A stretch of DNA of 64,000 nt. It comes from Streptomyces sp. SLBN-31. GTDB taxonomy: Bacteria; Actinomycetota; Actinomycetes; Streptomycetales; Streptomycetaceae. Positions 8,568 through 17,456 of this stretch are shown here, one piece after another. The stretch covers positions 124,001-188,000 of the forward strand of contig NZ_VFNC01000003.1 in NCBI RefSeq assembly GCF_006715395.1, given 5' to 3'. A program made the translations under genes and the position numbers. Every line of letters starts with the position of its first letter. The first letter of the stretch is position 1. Under the pieces are notes generated by a model. The model was given only the letters and a program-made list of their open reading frames with translations, was not told where the DNA came from and ran no database searches.

Positions 8568-9860
8568 GTGGCGTCCACGGTCACCACCGAGCCGTCGAAG
8601 GACTCGCCGGCTTCCTCCCGCCCCGGATACGGACAACTGCTGCGCACCCGAGGTGCCTGGACGTTCCTGCTCCCCGGTTTCGCGGCGCGTCAGCCGTTCG
8701 CGATGCTCACCATCTCCATCGTGCTGCTCGTGCAGCACACCACCGGCTCGTACGGCGCGGCGGGCGCCGCCGCGGCCGTCACCGGTGTCTCCATGGCGCT
8801 GTTCGCGCCCTACAGCGGCAGGCTCGCGGACCGCTACGGGCAGCGCGCCGTGCTGGTTCCCGGTGTGCTGCTGCACGCGCTGTCGGGCCTGACCCTGACG
8901 GCGCTCGCGCTGGCCCACGCGCCGCTGTGGGCGCTGTTCGCGGCGGCCGTGCCCACGGGCGCCTCGGTGCCGCAGGTCGGCCCCATGGTGCGCGCCCGCT
9001 GGGGCGTGAAGCTTCAGGGCACGCCCCTGATGACGACCGCGGCCGCCTTCGAGTCCGTCACGGACGAGCTGACCTTCGTCTTCGGCCCGCTGCTGGCCAC
9101 CGCCCTGTGCACCGCCGTCACCCCCGCCGCGGGCCTGGTCACCGAAGCGGCGCTCACTCTGATCGGCGGTCTGCTGTTCGCCGCGCAGAAGGGCACCCAG
9201 CCCGCCGTCACCGCCGCCGGGCACGCGCGCGTGGAGCACGCTTCCGCGCTGCGCGTCCCCGGTGTGCGCGTGCTGATCGCGATCTTCCTCGGCATCGGTT
9301 CCGTCTTCGGCGGCATGCAGGTGTCGCTGGCAGCGTTCAGCGAGTCGATCGGCGAGCCAGGGCTGAACGGCGTCCTCTACGGCACCTTCGCCGCGGGCAA
9401 CATGCTCTCCGGCATCGTGTGCGGCGCGGTGGCCTGGAAGGTGGCCCCGCAGCGGCGCCTCGTCGTCGGCTACGGCGCGCTCGCGCTGACGGCCTCCGGT
9501 CTGTGGGCCGCGCACTCGGTGCTCGCCCTGGCCGGTCTGGGTCTGCTCGTGGGCATGTGCATCGCGCCCGCGCTGATCACCGGTTACACGCTGGTCGAGG
9601 GCCTGGTCCCGGCCGGGGCCCGTACCGAGGCGTTCACCTGGCTGACCGGCGCGGTCGCGCTCGGCCAGGCGGCGGCCGTGACCATCGCAGGCCAGCTGGA
9701 GGACCGCTTCTGGGGTGGCGCCGGTTTCCTGGTGCCGATGGCCGGTACGGTCCTCGCCCTGGCGACCCTGGTTGCCCTGCGCTCTCGGCTGGTCGCACGG
9801 CCCCGGAGCCGGACCGTGGCACGTGGCGTCGGTCACCGCATGCCGATGACGGTGGACTGA
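8568..9860 (+). CDS. MFS transporter
   Basis: This 430-residue protein has about 12 hydrophobic segments and the MFS loop motif GRLADRYGQR near residue 85, so it is a proton-coupled permease or exporter. The substrate is unknown. The GTG start has AGAAAGG about 9 bases upstream. A structured region of about 170 bases precedes it and may control its expression. The CIRCE-controlled fmdB-like gene follows after 67 bases. Confidence 0.85.
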   Translation: MASTVTTEPSKDSPASSRPGYGQLLRTRGAWTFLLPGFAARQPFAMLTISIVLLVQHTTGSYGAAGAAAAVTGVSMALFAPYSGRLADRYGQRAVLVPGVLLHALSGLTLTALALAHAPLWALFAAAVPTGASVPQVGPMVRARWGVKLQGTPLMTTAAAFESVTDELTFVFGPLLATALCTAVTPAAGLVTEAALTLIGGLLFAAQKGTQPAVTAAGHARVEHASALRVPGVRVLIAIFLGIGSVFGGMQVSLAAFSESIGEPGLNGVLYGTFAAGNMLSGIVCGAVAWKVAPQRRLVVGYGALALTASGLWAAHSVLALAGLGLLVGMCIAPALITGYTLVEGLVPAGARTEAFTWLTGAVALGQAAAVTIAGQLEDRFWGGAGFLVPMAGTVLALATLVALRSRLVARPRSRTVARGVGHRMPMTVD

Positions 9861-9890
9861 TCCTCAGGAATACGTCACTATGGACCCTCG

Positions 9891-9917
9891 TTAGCACTCA
9901 TTGAGTGAGAGTGCCAG
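9891..9917 (+). promoter_or_regulatory. CIRCE element (HrcA operator) before the fmdB-like gene
   Basis: TTAGCACTC at 9891-9899, a spacer of exactly 9 bases, then GAGTGCCAG at 9909-9917. The CIRCE consensus is TTAGCACTC-N9-GAGTGCTAA, so the left arm is perfect and the right arm matches at 7 of 9. It overlaps the Shine-Dalgarno region of the downstream gene, which is typical for HrcA repression. Confidence 0.85.
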
Positions 9918-9927
9918 GAGGAAGACA

Positions 9928-10230
9928 GTGCCCACCTACCAGTACCAGTGCACCGAGTGCGGCGAGGGCCTCGAGGCGGTGCAGAAGTTCACCGATGACG
10001 CCCTTACCGAGTGCCCCAACTGCGGTGGCCGCCTGAAGAAGGTGTTCTCCGCGGTCGGCATTGTCTTCAAGGGCTCGGGCTTCTACCGCAACGACAGCCG
10101 CGGCTCCTCGTCGAGCAGCTCGCCGGCGTCGTCCAAGCCGTCGACGTCCGCCTCTACCCCGTCTTCGTCGTCCTCGGACTCGAAGTCCTCGGGCACGAGC
10201 ACCTCCTCGAGCAACAGCTCCGCGGCCTAG
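9928..10230 (+). CDS. FmdB/Ruc-like zinc-ribbon protein with Ser-rich tail
   Basis: This 100-residue protein has an N-terminal zinc ribbon with CxxC pairs at residues 8-11 and 29-32, then KVFSAVGIVFKGSGFY and a disordered Ser/Lys-rich tail from about residue 58. This layout matches mycobacterial Ruc (Rv0991c), a redox-regulated unfoldase/chaperone known to lie under HrcA control. The GTG is chosen because AGGAGGA lies 5 bases upstream. The CIRCE element directly upstream supports a heat-shock chaperone role. A hairpin terminator follows. Confidence 0.88.
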   Translation: MPTYQYQCTECGEGLEAVQKFTDDALTECPNCGGRLKKVFSAVGIVFKGSGFYRNDSRGSSSSSSPASSKPSTSASTPSSSSSDSKSSGTSTSSSNSSAA

Positions 10231-10243
10231 GACACGCTCACAG

Positions 10244-10271
10244 GACCCTGCCGTCGCACGACGGCGGGGTC
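10244..10271 (+). terminator. Hairpin terminator after the fmdB-like gene
   Basis: GACCC-T-GCCGTC pairs with GACGGC-G-GGGTC around a 4-base loop, 13 bases after the stop. There is no T-run, as is common for Streptomyces terminators. Confidence 0.6.
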
Positions 10272-10315
10272 GTCGGCGTTCCCGGAGCCCCTCTCCGCGC
10301 GGGGCCGTCGCCGGA

Positions 10316-10321
10316 TACTGT
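10316..10321 (+). promoter_or_regulatory. Probable -10 box for a leaderless MTA phosphorylase transcript
   Basis: TACTGT fits TANNNT and ends 7 bases before the ATG at 10329, with no Shine-Dalgarno sequence in between. The arrangement is the same as at galU. The leaderless start is inferred. Confidence 0.45.
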
Positions 10322-10328
10322 GCTGACC

Positions 10329-11162
10329 ATGGCGAACGCAGAGATCGGTGTAATCGGCGGCTCGGGCTTCTACTCGTTCCTCGAGGACGTGACCGAGGTC
10401 CAGGTGGATACCCCGTACGGGCCCCCCAGCGACTCCCTCTTCCTCGGCGAGGTCGCCGGACGGCGGGTCGCCTTCCTGCCCCGCCACGGCCGCGGTCACC
10501 ACCTGCCTCCGCACCGGATCAACTACCGGGCCAACCTGTGGGCGCTGCGATCGGTCGGTGTCCGCCAGGTGCTGGGCCCGTGCGCGGTGGGCGGCCTGCG
10601 CCCCGAGTACGGCCCGGGCACGCTGCTCGTGCCGGATCAGCTGGTAGACCGTACGAAGTCCCGGCTCGGTACGTACTTCGACGGGCTGCCGCTGCCCGGT
10701 GGCGATGTGCCGAACGTGGTCCACGTCTCCCTGGCCGACCCCTACTGCCCCGTCGGGCGGGCGGCCGCGTTGAAGGCCGCACGCGGCCGGGACTGGGAGC
10801 CGGTGGATGCAGGCACGCTGGTTGTGGTCGAGGGACCGCGCTTCTCGACCCGTGCCGAATCGTTGTGGCACCAGGCCCAGGGCTGGTCGGTGGTGGGCAT
10901 GACCGGCCACCCGGAGGCGGCGCTCGCCCGTGAACTGGAACTCTGCTACACCTCGATGACGTTGGTGACCGACCTCGACGCGGGCGCGGAGACCGGCGAA
11001 GGCGTCTCGCACGACGAGGTGTTGCGGGTCTTCGCCGCGAACGTGGACCGGCTGCGGGGCGTGTTGTTCGACGCGGTGGCGGGCCTGCCCGCGAACGAGG
11101 ACCGCGACTGCCTGTGCACCAAGGCGCTGGGCGGCATGAATCCCGGCTTCGACCTGCCGTGA
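10329..11162 (+). CDS. S-methyl-5'-thioadenosine phosphorylase / purine nucleoside phosphorylase
   Basis: The enzyme phosphorolyses 5'-methylthioadenosine to adenine and methylthioribose-1-phosphate in methionine salvage. The 277-residue protein begins with the phosphate-binding IGVIGGSGFYSF, contains PRHGRGH and HRINYRANLWAL, and has VEGPRFSTRAES and MTGHPEAALARE, all typical of MTAP. The ATG at 10329 is kept because a -10-like TACTGT lies 7 bases upstream. GTG 10320, three codons earlier, is possible but lacks a ribosome site. Confidence 0.93.
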   Translation: MANAEIGVIGGSGFYSFLEDVTEVQVDTPYGPPSDSLFLGEVAGRRVAFLPRHGRGHHLPPHRINYRANLWALRSVGVRQVLGPCAVGGLRPEYGPGTLLVPDQLVDRTKSRLGTYFDGLPLPGGDVPNVVHVSLADPYCPVGRAAALKAARGRDWEPVDAGTLVVVEGPRFSTRAESLWHQAQGWSVVGMTGHPEAALARELELCYTSMTLVTDLDAGAETGEGVSHDEVLRVFAANVDRLRGVLFDAVAGLPANEDRDCLCTKALGGMNPGFDLP

Positions 11163-11363
11163 CGCGGTGATGGGAGAGGTGCGGGGAAGGCTGCGGGAAA
11201 GGTGCGGGGAGAGGAGTCGGAGGCAGCCGAGGCGGCGGAACTTCACGTTCGGGTGAGGGAGTTTTCCACAACCCGTCGGTAGTCCACCGGTCTCAGCGGG
11301 CATCGGCGCAAGGCCTCATCGTGGGCCTGCAAGCCGATTCCCCGACGCAGGTGGTGATCCCGC

Positions 11364-11909
11364 ATGTCCATTCCCCTTCCGGCCCCCTACCCCTCCCCCT
11401 CCTCCTCGCGCCCGCCCGGAACCGACGTCCCCGCCACGTGTGAGGTGCCGCACTTCGCTCCCGTGCGGGTGCGGGGCGGGCGGTACCAGTTGCAACGCCT
11501 CGTACGGCACCGCAGGCGCGCCGTGGCGGCGGGCCTCGCCGTGACCGCGGCCGCCCTGGTGGCGGCGGGCCCGAGGGCCGGCGAGCAGGCCCGCGGGCAT
11601 CCGGTGGCGGATCCCGTGCGAAAGCACCGTGCCGTCGAGGTCGTGGCCGCGCCGGTACGTATCGCCGACGGCGCCACCGTCCGACTGCTCAGGCCCGGCG
11701 ACCGGGTGGACGTCATCGCCGCCCGGGAGACGGCCACCGGCGGTGACGCTCGTGTGGTCGCGCGCGGGGCGCGAGTGACGGGGGTTCCGGAGCCGTCGGG
11801 CGACGACGCCGGAAACGGGGCGTTGGTCGTGCTCTCGGTTCCCCGGGCGACCGCGGCGCGCCTCGCCGGCGCGGGCGCGACGGCACGTCTGGCGGTGACG
11901 CTGTGCTGA
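11364..11909 (+). CDS. SAF-domain (RcpC/CpaB-like) membrane-anchored protein
   Basis: This 181-residue protein has a basic cytoplasmic N-terminus, one membrane segment at about residues 52-68, and a C-terminal domain resembling the SAF/RcpC domain of Flp-pilus assembly protein CpaB (VRIADGATVRLLRPGDRVDV). In Flp systems CpaB/RcpC spans the periplasm, but no tad/flp genes are near, so a pilus role is not supported here. The ATG lies just after a weak AGGTGGTG ribosome site. mscL follows in the same direction. Confidence 0.7.
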   Translation: MSIPLPAPYPSPSSSRPPGTDVPATCEVPHFAPVRVRGGRYQLQRLVRHRRRAVAAGLAVTAAALVAAGPRAGEQARGHPVADPVRKHRAVEVVAAPVRIADGATVRLLRPGDRVDVIAARETATGGDARVVARGARVTGVPEPSGDDAGNGALVVLSVPRATAARLAGAGATARLAVTLC

Positions 11910-12047
11910 GCCGCGCTGTCCGTATCCTGCGGACATTCTTCTCAAGCCCCTCGTTGGAGCTACCTGGTTGGACAGGACGGCCGCGTGTTGACGTAGGTTG
12001 CGGAGCTGTTCGGTCTTCAACCTGTGCATGCGAGAAGAGGCCCGTAG

Positions 12048-12524
12048 GTGATCAAGAAGAAGGAACCGAGCGTCTGGCAGGGCTTCAAGGCCTTCCTGAT
12101 GCGCGGGAACGTCGTCGACCTGGCCGTAGCGGTGGTCATCGGCGCCGCCTTCACCAACATCGTGAACTCGCTGGTGAAGGGGATCATCAACCCGGTGGTC
12201 GGGGCGATCGGGACGAAGAACCTCGACAACTACACCTCCTGTGTGCAGGCTCCGTGCCGGGTGACCGCGGACGGCACGGTGAAGAGCGGCATCCCGATCA
12301 TGTGGGGCTCCGTCCTCGGCGCCACCCTCACCTTCGTGATCACCGCGGCGGTCGTCTACTTCCTGATGGTGCTGCCGATGTCGAAGTACCTGGCGCGGCA
12401 GGAGGCCCGCAGGAAGGCCAGGGAGGGCACGCAGGAAGTGATCGAGGTGACCGAGCTGGAGGTTCTGAAGGAGATCCGCGACGCTCTGCTCGCGCAGCGT
12501 GGGGCCGGGTCCGGCGGGCGGTAG
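12048..12524 (+). CDS. mscL: Large-conductance mechanosensitive channel MscL
   Basis: MscL forms a pentameric channel that opens under membrane tension to release solutes on hypo-osmotic shock. The 158-residue protein has the conserved N-terminal amphipathic helix and first membrane helix ([20 protein letters not shown]), the [11 protein letters not shown] stretch, a loop with a cysteine pair (TSCVQAPC) and a second membrane helix at about residues 83-107, then a charged C-terminal helix. The GTG start has AAGAGG upstream. The two cysteines in the extracellular loop could form a disulfide. Confidence 0.95.
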   Translation: MIKKKEPSVWQGFKAFLMRGNVVDLAVAVVIGAAFTNIVNSLVKGIINPVVGAIGTKNLDNYTSCVQAPCRVTADGTVKSGIPIMWGSVLGATLTFVITAAVVYFLMVLPMSKYLARQEARRKAREGTQEVIEVTELEVLKEIRDALLAQRGAGSGGR

Positions 12525-12567
12525 CGACGGCGGGCCGCTGGGGGAGGCGTACGGCTGTCCGAGCGGC

Positions 12568-12750
12568 TCAGAGGTGGTGGGGCGGCTTCTCGTCGAGGAA
12601 GCGCTTCAGGTCGGCCGCGCTGTCGCTCTCGGCGGCGGGTCGCTCGCCCCAGCCGCGGTCCGTGTCGTCCGAGGACTGCTGGTCCAGCGGGTCGTCGAAG
12701 ATCAACGCGGGCTTGGGGGCGCGCGGCTCGGGGGCGGGGGCGGAGGTCAT
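12568..12750 (-). CDS. Small acidic conserved-type hypothetical protein (60 aa)
   Basis: The ORF encodes a 60-residue Pro/Ala/Asp-rich protein ending ADLKRFLDEKPPHHL. It has an ATG start and G/C-rich third positions, lies between mscL and pflA and fills the only gap there. Its C-terminal DLKRFLDEKPP looks like a short helical motif. I do not recognise a function. From memory, similar small ORFs occur at this place in other streptomycetes. Confidence 0.6.
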   Translation of the reverse strand: MTSAPAPEPRAPKPALIFDDPLDQQSSDDTDRGWGERPAAESDSAADLKRFLDEKPPHHL

Positions 12751-12793
12751 GCCTCCAGGGTACGGCCCCGCGGACGGGCGCCGTCCGGGCGGT

Positions 12794-13621
12794 TCAGACG
12801 GCGCGCAGTCCGTGGGACTCGAAGATGCTCCTGGCCGCAGCGGTCTCTTCGGCGGTCGGGGCGGGTGTGTCGTGCAGGACGAAGGGGCGGCCCAGCGCCT
12901 GCCACTTGGCCTCGCCCAGCTTGTGGAAGGGCAGGACGTCGACGCGTGTGACGTTGCCGAGCGATGCGGCGAAGGCGGCGACCCCCTCGATGTTGGCCGG
13001 GTCGTCGGTGAGGCCGGGAACGAGCACGAAGCGGACGTGGACCTCCTTGCCGAGGTCCGCCAGGCGCCGGGCGAAGACGAGGGTGGGCTCCAGGGGGCGG
13101 CCGGTGACCTTGCGGTACGTGGCGCGGTCCCAGGACTTGATGTCGAGCAGGACCAGGTCGGTGTCCCTCAGCAGGGCGTCGGTGGCGCGGACGCCGAGGA
13201 AGCCCGAGGTGTCGAGGGCGGTGTGCAGGCCGAGTTCGTGCCTGAAGCGGTGCAGCAGCTCGCCGGTGAAGACGGGTTGGAGCAGGGGCTCGCCCCCGCT
13301 GATGGTCGCCCCGCCGCCGGCGGCGGCGATGAAGCGCGTGTACTTGCGGGCCTCGGCGACGATCTCGTCGGCCGTGGTGCGCTTGCCGTCGCGCATCCGC
13401 CAGGTGTCGGGGTTGTGGCAGTACAGGCAAGTCAGCGGGCAGCCCGACAGGAAGGTGACGAAGCGGGTGCCGGGGCCGTCGACACCGGTCGACAGGTCCC
13501 AGGAGTGGACCGAGCCGACCACCTCGCGCCGGGTCGCCGCGGCGGCCGGGGTGGCCGCCGCGGGAACGGGCCCGCAGGCCGGCGCCGGCAGAACCGACGC
13601 CGTAGGAAGAAGCGGAGTCAT
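12794..13621 (-). CDS. pflA: Pyruvate formate-lyase activating enzyme (radical SAM)
   Basis: PflA uses S-adenosylmethionine and a [4Fe-4S] cluster to put the glycyl radical on PflB. The cluster motif C-x3-C-x2-C is at Cys61, Cys65 and Cys68 (SGCPLTCLYCHNP). The GGEPLLQP motif for SAM binding is present about 35-40 residues later. The 275-residue protein has an extra, Ala/Pro-rich N-terminus of about 30 residues. The start is 12 bases after the pflB stop, so the two genes are one operon. Confidence 0.93.
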   Translation of the reverse strand: MTPLLPTASVLPAPACGPVPAAATPAAAATRREVVGSVHSWDLSTGVDGPGTRFVTFLSGCPLTCLYCHNPDTWRMRDGKRTTADEIVAEARKYTRFIAAAGGGATISGGEPLLQPVFTGELLHRFRHELGLHTALDTSGFLGVRATDALLRDTDLVLLDIKSWDRATYRKVTGRPLEPTLVFARRLADLGKEVHVRFVLVPGLTDDPANIEGVAAFAASLGNVTRVDVLPFHKLGEAKWQALGRPFVLHDTPAPTAEETAAARSIFESHGLRAV

Positions 13622-13633
13622 CGTCCTTGCTCC

Positions 13634-15931
13634 TCAGAGCGAGCCGTGGAAGGTGCGGTTGATGACGTCGAGCTGCTGCTCGCGGGTAAGGCGGACGAAG
13701 TTGACCGCGTAGCCGGAGACCCGGATGGTCAGCTGCGGGTACTTCTCGGGGTGCTCCATCGCGTCCTCCAGGGTCGCCCGGTCGAGGACGTTGACGTTCA
13801 TGTGGAACCCGTCGTCGGCCACGAACCCGTCCAGGACTCCGGAGAGGTTGGCGACGCGCTCCTCGGGAGTACGGCCCAGGGCGTCCGGGGTGATGGTGTT
13901 GGTCAGCGAGATGCCGTCCTCCGCGTCGTCGTACGGGAGCTTGGCGACGGAGAGCGCCGAGGCGATGTAACCGTGCTCGTCCCGCCCGTTCATGGGGTTG
14001 GCGCCGGGCGCGAAGGGGGTGCCCGAGCGGCGGCCGTCGGGAGTGTTGCCGGTCTTCTTGCCGTAGACGACGTTCGAGGTGATCGTCAGGACCGACTGGG
14101 TGTGCACCGCGTCGCGGTACGTCGGGTGACGGCGGACCTTCTCCATGAAGTCGTGGACGATCCAGCGGGCGAGGTCGTCGGCCCGGTCGTCGTTGTTGCC
14201 GTACGCCGGGTACTCGCCCTCGATGACGTAGTCGACGGCCAGTCCGGTTTCGTCCCGCACGACCTTCACGCGTGCGTGCTTGATGGCGGACAGCGAGTCG
14301 GCCGCGACGGACAGGCCGGCGATGCCGCACGCCATGGTGCGCAGGATCGCCCGGTCGTGCAGGGCCATTTCGAGGCGCTCGTAGGCGTACTTGTCGTGCA
14401 TGTAGTGGATGACGTTGAGCGCGTGCACGTACGTCTTGGCGAGCCAGCCGAGCATGGCGTCGTAGCGGGCCAGAACGGTGTCGTAGTCGAGGTACTCGTC
14501 GGTGATCGGTTCGAAGCCCTCGACGACCGGCTTGCCGGTCTTCTCGTCGCGGCCGCCGTTGATGGCGTAGAGGAGGGCCTTGGCGACGTTGACGCGGGCA
14601 CCGAAGAACTGCATCTGCTTGCCCATGGCCATCGCGGAGACGCAGCAGGCGATGGCGGTGTCGTCACCGTACTTGGGGCGCATGAGGTCGTCGGACTCGA
14701 ACTGCAGGGCGCTGGTGTCGATGGCGACCTGGGAGGCGTACTTCTTGAAGGCCTCCGGCAGGCGCGGGGACCAGAAGACGGTGAGGTTGGGCTCGGGGGC
14801 CGGACCGAGGTTGTAGAGCGTGTTGAGGGCGCGGAAGGTGGTGCGGGTGACCAGGGGGCGCCCGTCGGTGCCGATGCCGCCCATGGACCAGGTGACCCAG
14901 GTGGGGTCGCCGGAGTAGAGCTCGTTGTACTCGGGGGTGCGCAGGAAGCGCACGATGCGGAGCTTGATGACGAAGTCGTCGATGATCTCCTGGGCCTCGG
15001 ACTCGGTGAGCAGGCCGGCCTCGATGTCGCGCTGGAGGTAGATGTCGAGGAAGGCGTCGATGCGGCCGATCGACATGGCGGCGCCGTTCTGTTCCTTGAC
15101 GGCGGCGAGGTAGGCGAAGTACAGCCACTGGACGGCGTCGCGACCGGTGCGGGCGGGGCCGGAGATGTCGTAGCCGTAGGAGAGGGCCATGGCCTTGAGT
15201 TCTTCGAGGGCGCGGATCTGCTCGGAGATTTCCTCGCGTTCCTGGATCACCTCCGCACTCGGCCAGAGGACTTCGACTGCGAGTTTGTCCGCTCGCTTCG
15301 CGACGATGAGCCGGTCCACGCCGTAGAGGGGGACGCGACGGTAGTCGCCGATGATGCGGCCGCGGCCGTAGGCGTCGGGCAGGCCGGTGATGATGCCGGA
15401 GGAACGGCAGGCGCGGATCTCGGGGGTGTAGGCGTCGAAGACACCGTCGTTGTGGGTCTTGCGGAGCTTGGTGTAGATCTCCCGGACGGCCGCGTCGGGC
15501 TCGTACCCGTAGGCCTTCAGGGCGGCCTCGACCATGCGCCAGCCGCCGTTGGGCATGATGGCGCGCTTGAGCGGGGCGTCGGTCTGGAGGCCGACGATCA
15601 GGTCGAGGTCGCGGTCGATGTATCCGGGGGCGAAGGCGTCGATGCGCGAGGGCGTTTTGGTGTCGACGTCGTAGATGCCGCGCTCGATCTCGGTCGGGAA
15701 CATCCCGAGGAGCTGGTTCCAGACCTTGTCGGTGCGTTCGGTGGGGCCGGCGAGGAAGGAACCGTCGCCCTCGTAAGGGGCGTAGTTGTGCTGGACGAAG
15801 TCGCGGACGTCGACGGTGTCGCGCCACAGGCCGCCGCGGAAGCCCTTCCAGGCGTCTCCTTGCGGGGACGGTTCGCGCGGCGTCTCCTCGGCAGGGGTGA
15901 CGGGAGTGGTTTCCGCAGGAGTGGCAGTCAT
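13634..15931 (-). CDS. pflB: Pyruvate formate-lyase (formate C-acetyltransferase)
   Basis: PflB cleaves pyruvate with CoA to acetyl-CoA and formate by a glycyl-radical mechanism that is destroyed by oxygen. The key residues are intact: the catalytic Cys429-Cys430 pair ([11 protein letters not shown]) and the radical Gly740 in RVSGYAVNF, 25 residues from the end of the 765-residue chain, as in E. coli. The ATG at 15931 is preferred because GGAAGG lies just upstream; an earlier in-frame ATG at 15976 has no ribosome site. pflA follows. The upstream region carries Rex-like and other operators. Confidence 0.94.
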   Translation of the reverse strand: MTATPAETTPVTPAEETPREPSPQGDAWKGFRGGLWRDTVDVRDFVQHNYAPYEGDGSFLAGPTERTDKVWNQLLGMFPTEIERGIYDVDTKTPSRIDAFAPGYIDRDLDLIVGLQTDAPLKRAIMPNGGWRMVEAALKAYGYEPDAAVREIYTKLRKTHNDGVFDAYTPEIRACRSSGIITGLPDAYGRGRIIGDYRRVPLYGVDRLIVAKRADKLAVEVLWPSAEVIQEREEISEQIRALEELKAMALSYGYDISGPARTGRDAVQWLYFAYLAAVKEQNGAAMSIGRIDAFLDIYLQRDIEAGLLTESEAQEIIDDFVIKLRIVRFLRTPEYNELYSGDPTWVTWSMGGIGTDGRPLVTRTTFRALNTLYNLGPAPEPNLTVFWSPRLPEAFKKYASQVAIDTSALQFESDDLMRPKYGDDTAIACCVSAMAMGKQMQFFGARVNVAKALLYAINGGRDEKTGKPVVEGFEPITDEYLDYDTVLARYDAMLGWLAKTYVHALNVIHYMHDKYAYERLEMALHDRAILRTMACGIAGLSVAADSLSAIKHARVKVVRDETGLAVDYVIEGEYPAYGNNDDRADDLARWIVHDFMEKVRRHPTYRDAVHTQSVLTITSNVVYGKKTGNTPDGRRSGTPFAPGANPMNGRDEHGYIASALSVAKLPYDDAEDGISLTNTITPDALGRTPEERVANLSGVLDGFVADDGFHMNVNVLDRATLEDAMEHPEKYPQLTIRVSGYAVNFVRLTREQQLDVINRTFHGSL

Positions 15932-16015
15932 GGCCGAGACCTTCCGCATCGCTTCGTGGGTACGGATCCATTGCACGCCGACGCGGGCGCCGCAGGGAGT
16001 TGCGTTGGTCCCCGA

Positions 16016-16103
16016 TCTCGGTCCAAAGGTCCTATCGATAATCGATCAGAACGTCGACGGAGGCCAATGACCTGGCCTTTTCAATGGGACCTTAGGACCG
16101 AGA
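16016..16103. promoter_or_regulatory. Two inverted copies of a 17-bp operator-like element upstream of pflB
   Basis: TCTCGGTCCAAAGGTCC at 16016-16032 reappears in opposite orientation at 16087-16103 with one mismatch (16 of 17). The first copy overlaps a candidate pflB -10 (TAGGAC, minus strand, 16029-16034; -35 TCGACG at 16052-16057, spacing 17). The core GGGACC-TTA-GGACC of the second copy partly resembles the DevR/OsdR dormancy box, but not well enough to assign. The repeats are seen; regulator identity is open. Confidence 0.65.
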
Positions 16104-16106
16104 CCG

Positions 16107-16126
16107 CTTGTGAATTGCTTCACAAG
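16107..16126. promoter_or_regulatory. Rex-type redox operator (ROP site)
   Basis: CTTGTGAA-TTGC-TTCACAAG is a perfect 20-bp palindrome with 8-base arms. It fits the Rex operator form TTGTGAA-N4-TTCACAA known from S. coelicolor and Gram-positive bacteria. It lies about 185 bases upstream of pflB and 34 bases before the LtrA-like gene, in the divergent intergenic region. Confidence 0.8.
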
Positions 16127-16159
16127 AATTTCGGCAGGTTATCTGGTGTGCTTGGGTCC

Positions 16160-17416
16160 ATGACGTCCAGCGCGACTCCTCCCCCGGCGCCCTCCGGCGC
16201 GCACGAACGCCACAGACCGCTGCGCCGGCTCACCGCGCGCGGCCGCGACGAGGCGCATCGTGTCGCTTCGCCGCTCGAGCTCTTCTTCGACCTGTGCTTC
16301 GTCGTGGCCATCGCCCAGGCGGGCGTCGGCCTGGTGCACGCCGTGGCCGAGGGGCACGCGGGCAACGGCATCATGAGCTACGCGATGCAGTTCTTCGCCA
16401 TCTGGTGGGCCTGGATGAACTTCACCTGGTTCGCCTCGGCGTACGACAACGACGACGCCCTCTACCGGGTCGTCACCCTCGTCCAGATCGCCGGCGTCCT
16501 CGTCCTGGCCGCCGGAATCTCACGGGCCTTCGAGGACCACGACTACACCGTGGTCTGGCTCGGCTACCTGATCATGCGGCTGGCGATGGCCGCGCAGTGG
16601 CTGAGAGCGGCGAGATCGGCACAGGGCGCGGAGAGAACCACCGCCCTTAGGTACGCGGGCGGCATCCTGCTGTGCATGGTCGGCTGGCTCGGACTGGTCG
16701 TGCTGCCCGAACCGGCCCGTCCCTGGGTCTTCCTGGTGATGGCGATCGCGGAGCTGTGCGTGCCCCTCTACGCGGAGAAGGACTCCAGTACGGCCTGGCA
16801 CCCGCACCACATCGCCGAGCGCTACGGGCTGTTCACCATCATCGTGCTCGGCGAGACGATCGCCGCCGCCACGGTCGCCGTGAAGTCGGGGGTGGACGAG
16901 CACGACGCACTGGGCGAACTGCTGCCGATCGCCGCCGGCGGACTGCTCATCGTCTTCGCCGCCTGGTGGATCTACTTCGTCGTGCCGATCCACGGACGCC
17001 TGCGCACCAGCAGGCAGGCGTTCCTCTGGGGTTACGGCCACTACCTGATCTTCACCTCGGCCGCGGCGGTCGGAGCGGGACTGGAGGTGGCGGTGGAGCA
17101 GGCGGTCGGCAAGGCGCACATCTCCACGCTGGCCGCGTCGGCCGCGGTGACCCTGCCTACGGCGCTGTACCTGCTCACGGTGTGGGCGCTGCACTCCCGC
17201 TACTTCAAGGTGGGCATCGCGCAGCAGCTGGTGCTGCCCGTCACGGCACTCCTGGTGATCGCCTGCACTTTCCTGGGCGACTGGGCGGTGCTCGCGGCCG
17301 GCATCGTGTCGGGGCTCGCGGTGGCGACCGGTGTGACCCTGACGGCGCGCATGGTCGCCAAGGGGCGCCGGGCGACGGGGGCAGGCGGGGAGCGCGTAAC
17401 CACTCCGGTCCGCTGA
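16160..17416 (+). CDS. Low temperature requirement A (LtrA)-family membrane protein
   Basis: This 418-residue protein has about 10-11 hydrophobic segments. The N-terminal SPLELFFDLCFVVAIAQ and FNFTWF-like segments, and HHIAERYGLFTIIVLGE in the middle, are the usual LtrA family motifs. LtrA was named from a Listeria cold-growth mutant and its molecular role is not settled. ATG 16160 is used; GTG 16148 is an in-frame alternative with a GCAGG site upstream. It is divergent from pflB and shares the intergenic region with the Rex-type palindrome. Confidence 0.85.
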   Translation: MTSSATPPPAPSGAHERHRPLRRLTARGRDEAHRVASPLELFFDLCFVVAIAQAGVGLVHAVAEGHAGNGIMSYAMQFFAIWWAWMNFTWFASAYDNDDALYRVVTLVQIAGVLVLAAGISRAFEDHDYTVVWLGYLIMRLAMAAQWLRAARSAQGAERTTALRYAGGILLCMVGWLGLVVLPEPARPWVFLVMAIAELCVPLYAEKDSSTAWHPHHIAERYGLFTIIVLGETIAAATVAVKSGVDEHDALGELLPIAAGGLLIVFAAWWIYFVVPIHGRLRTSRQAFLWGYGHYLIFTSAAAVGAGLEVAVEQAVGKAHISTLAASAAVTLPTALYLLTVWALHSRYFKVGIAQQLVLPVTALLVIACTFLGDWAVLAAGIVSGLAVATGVTLTARMVAKGRRATGAGGERVTTPVR

Positions 17417-17456
17417 AGGGCCCGCTCACGTCATGGGTCCGGTCCACACTGGGTCC

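Noticed and set aside
11262..11270. TTTTCCACA, a DnaA-box-like 9-mer
   Set aside because: It is a single copy without further boxes, dnaA or dnaN nearby; a replication origin is not supported.
11903..16159. Very long plus-strand open frame before the LtrA-like start
   Set aside because: It runs antisense through pflA and pflB and has no recognisable protein; only the part from 16160 is real.
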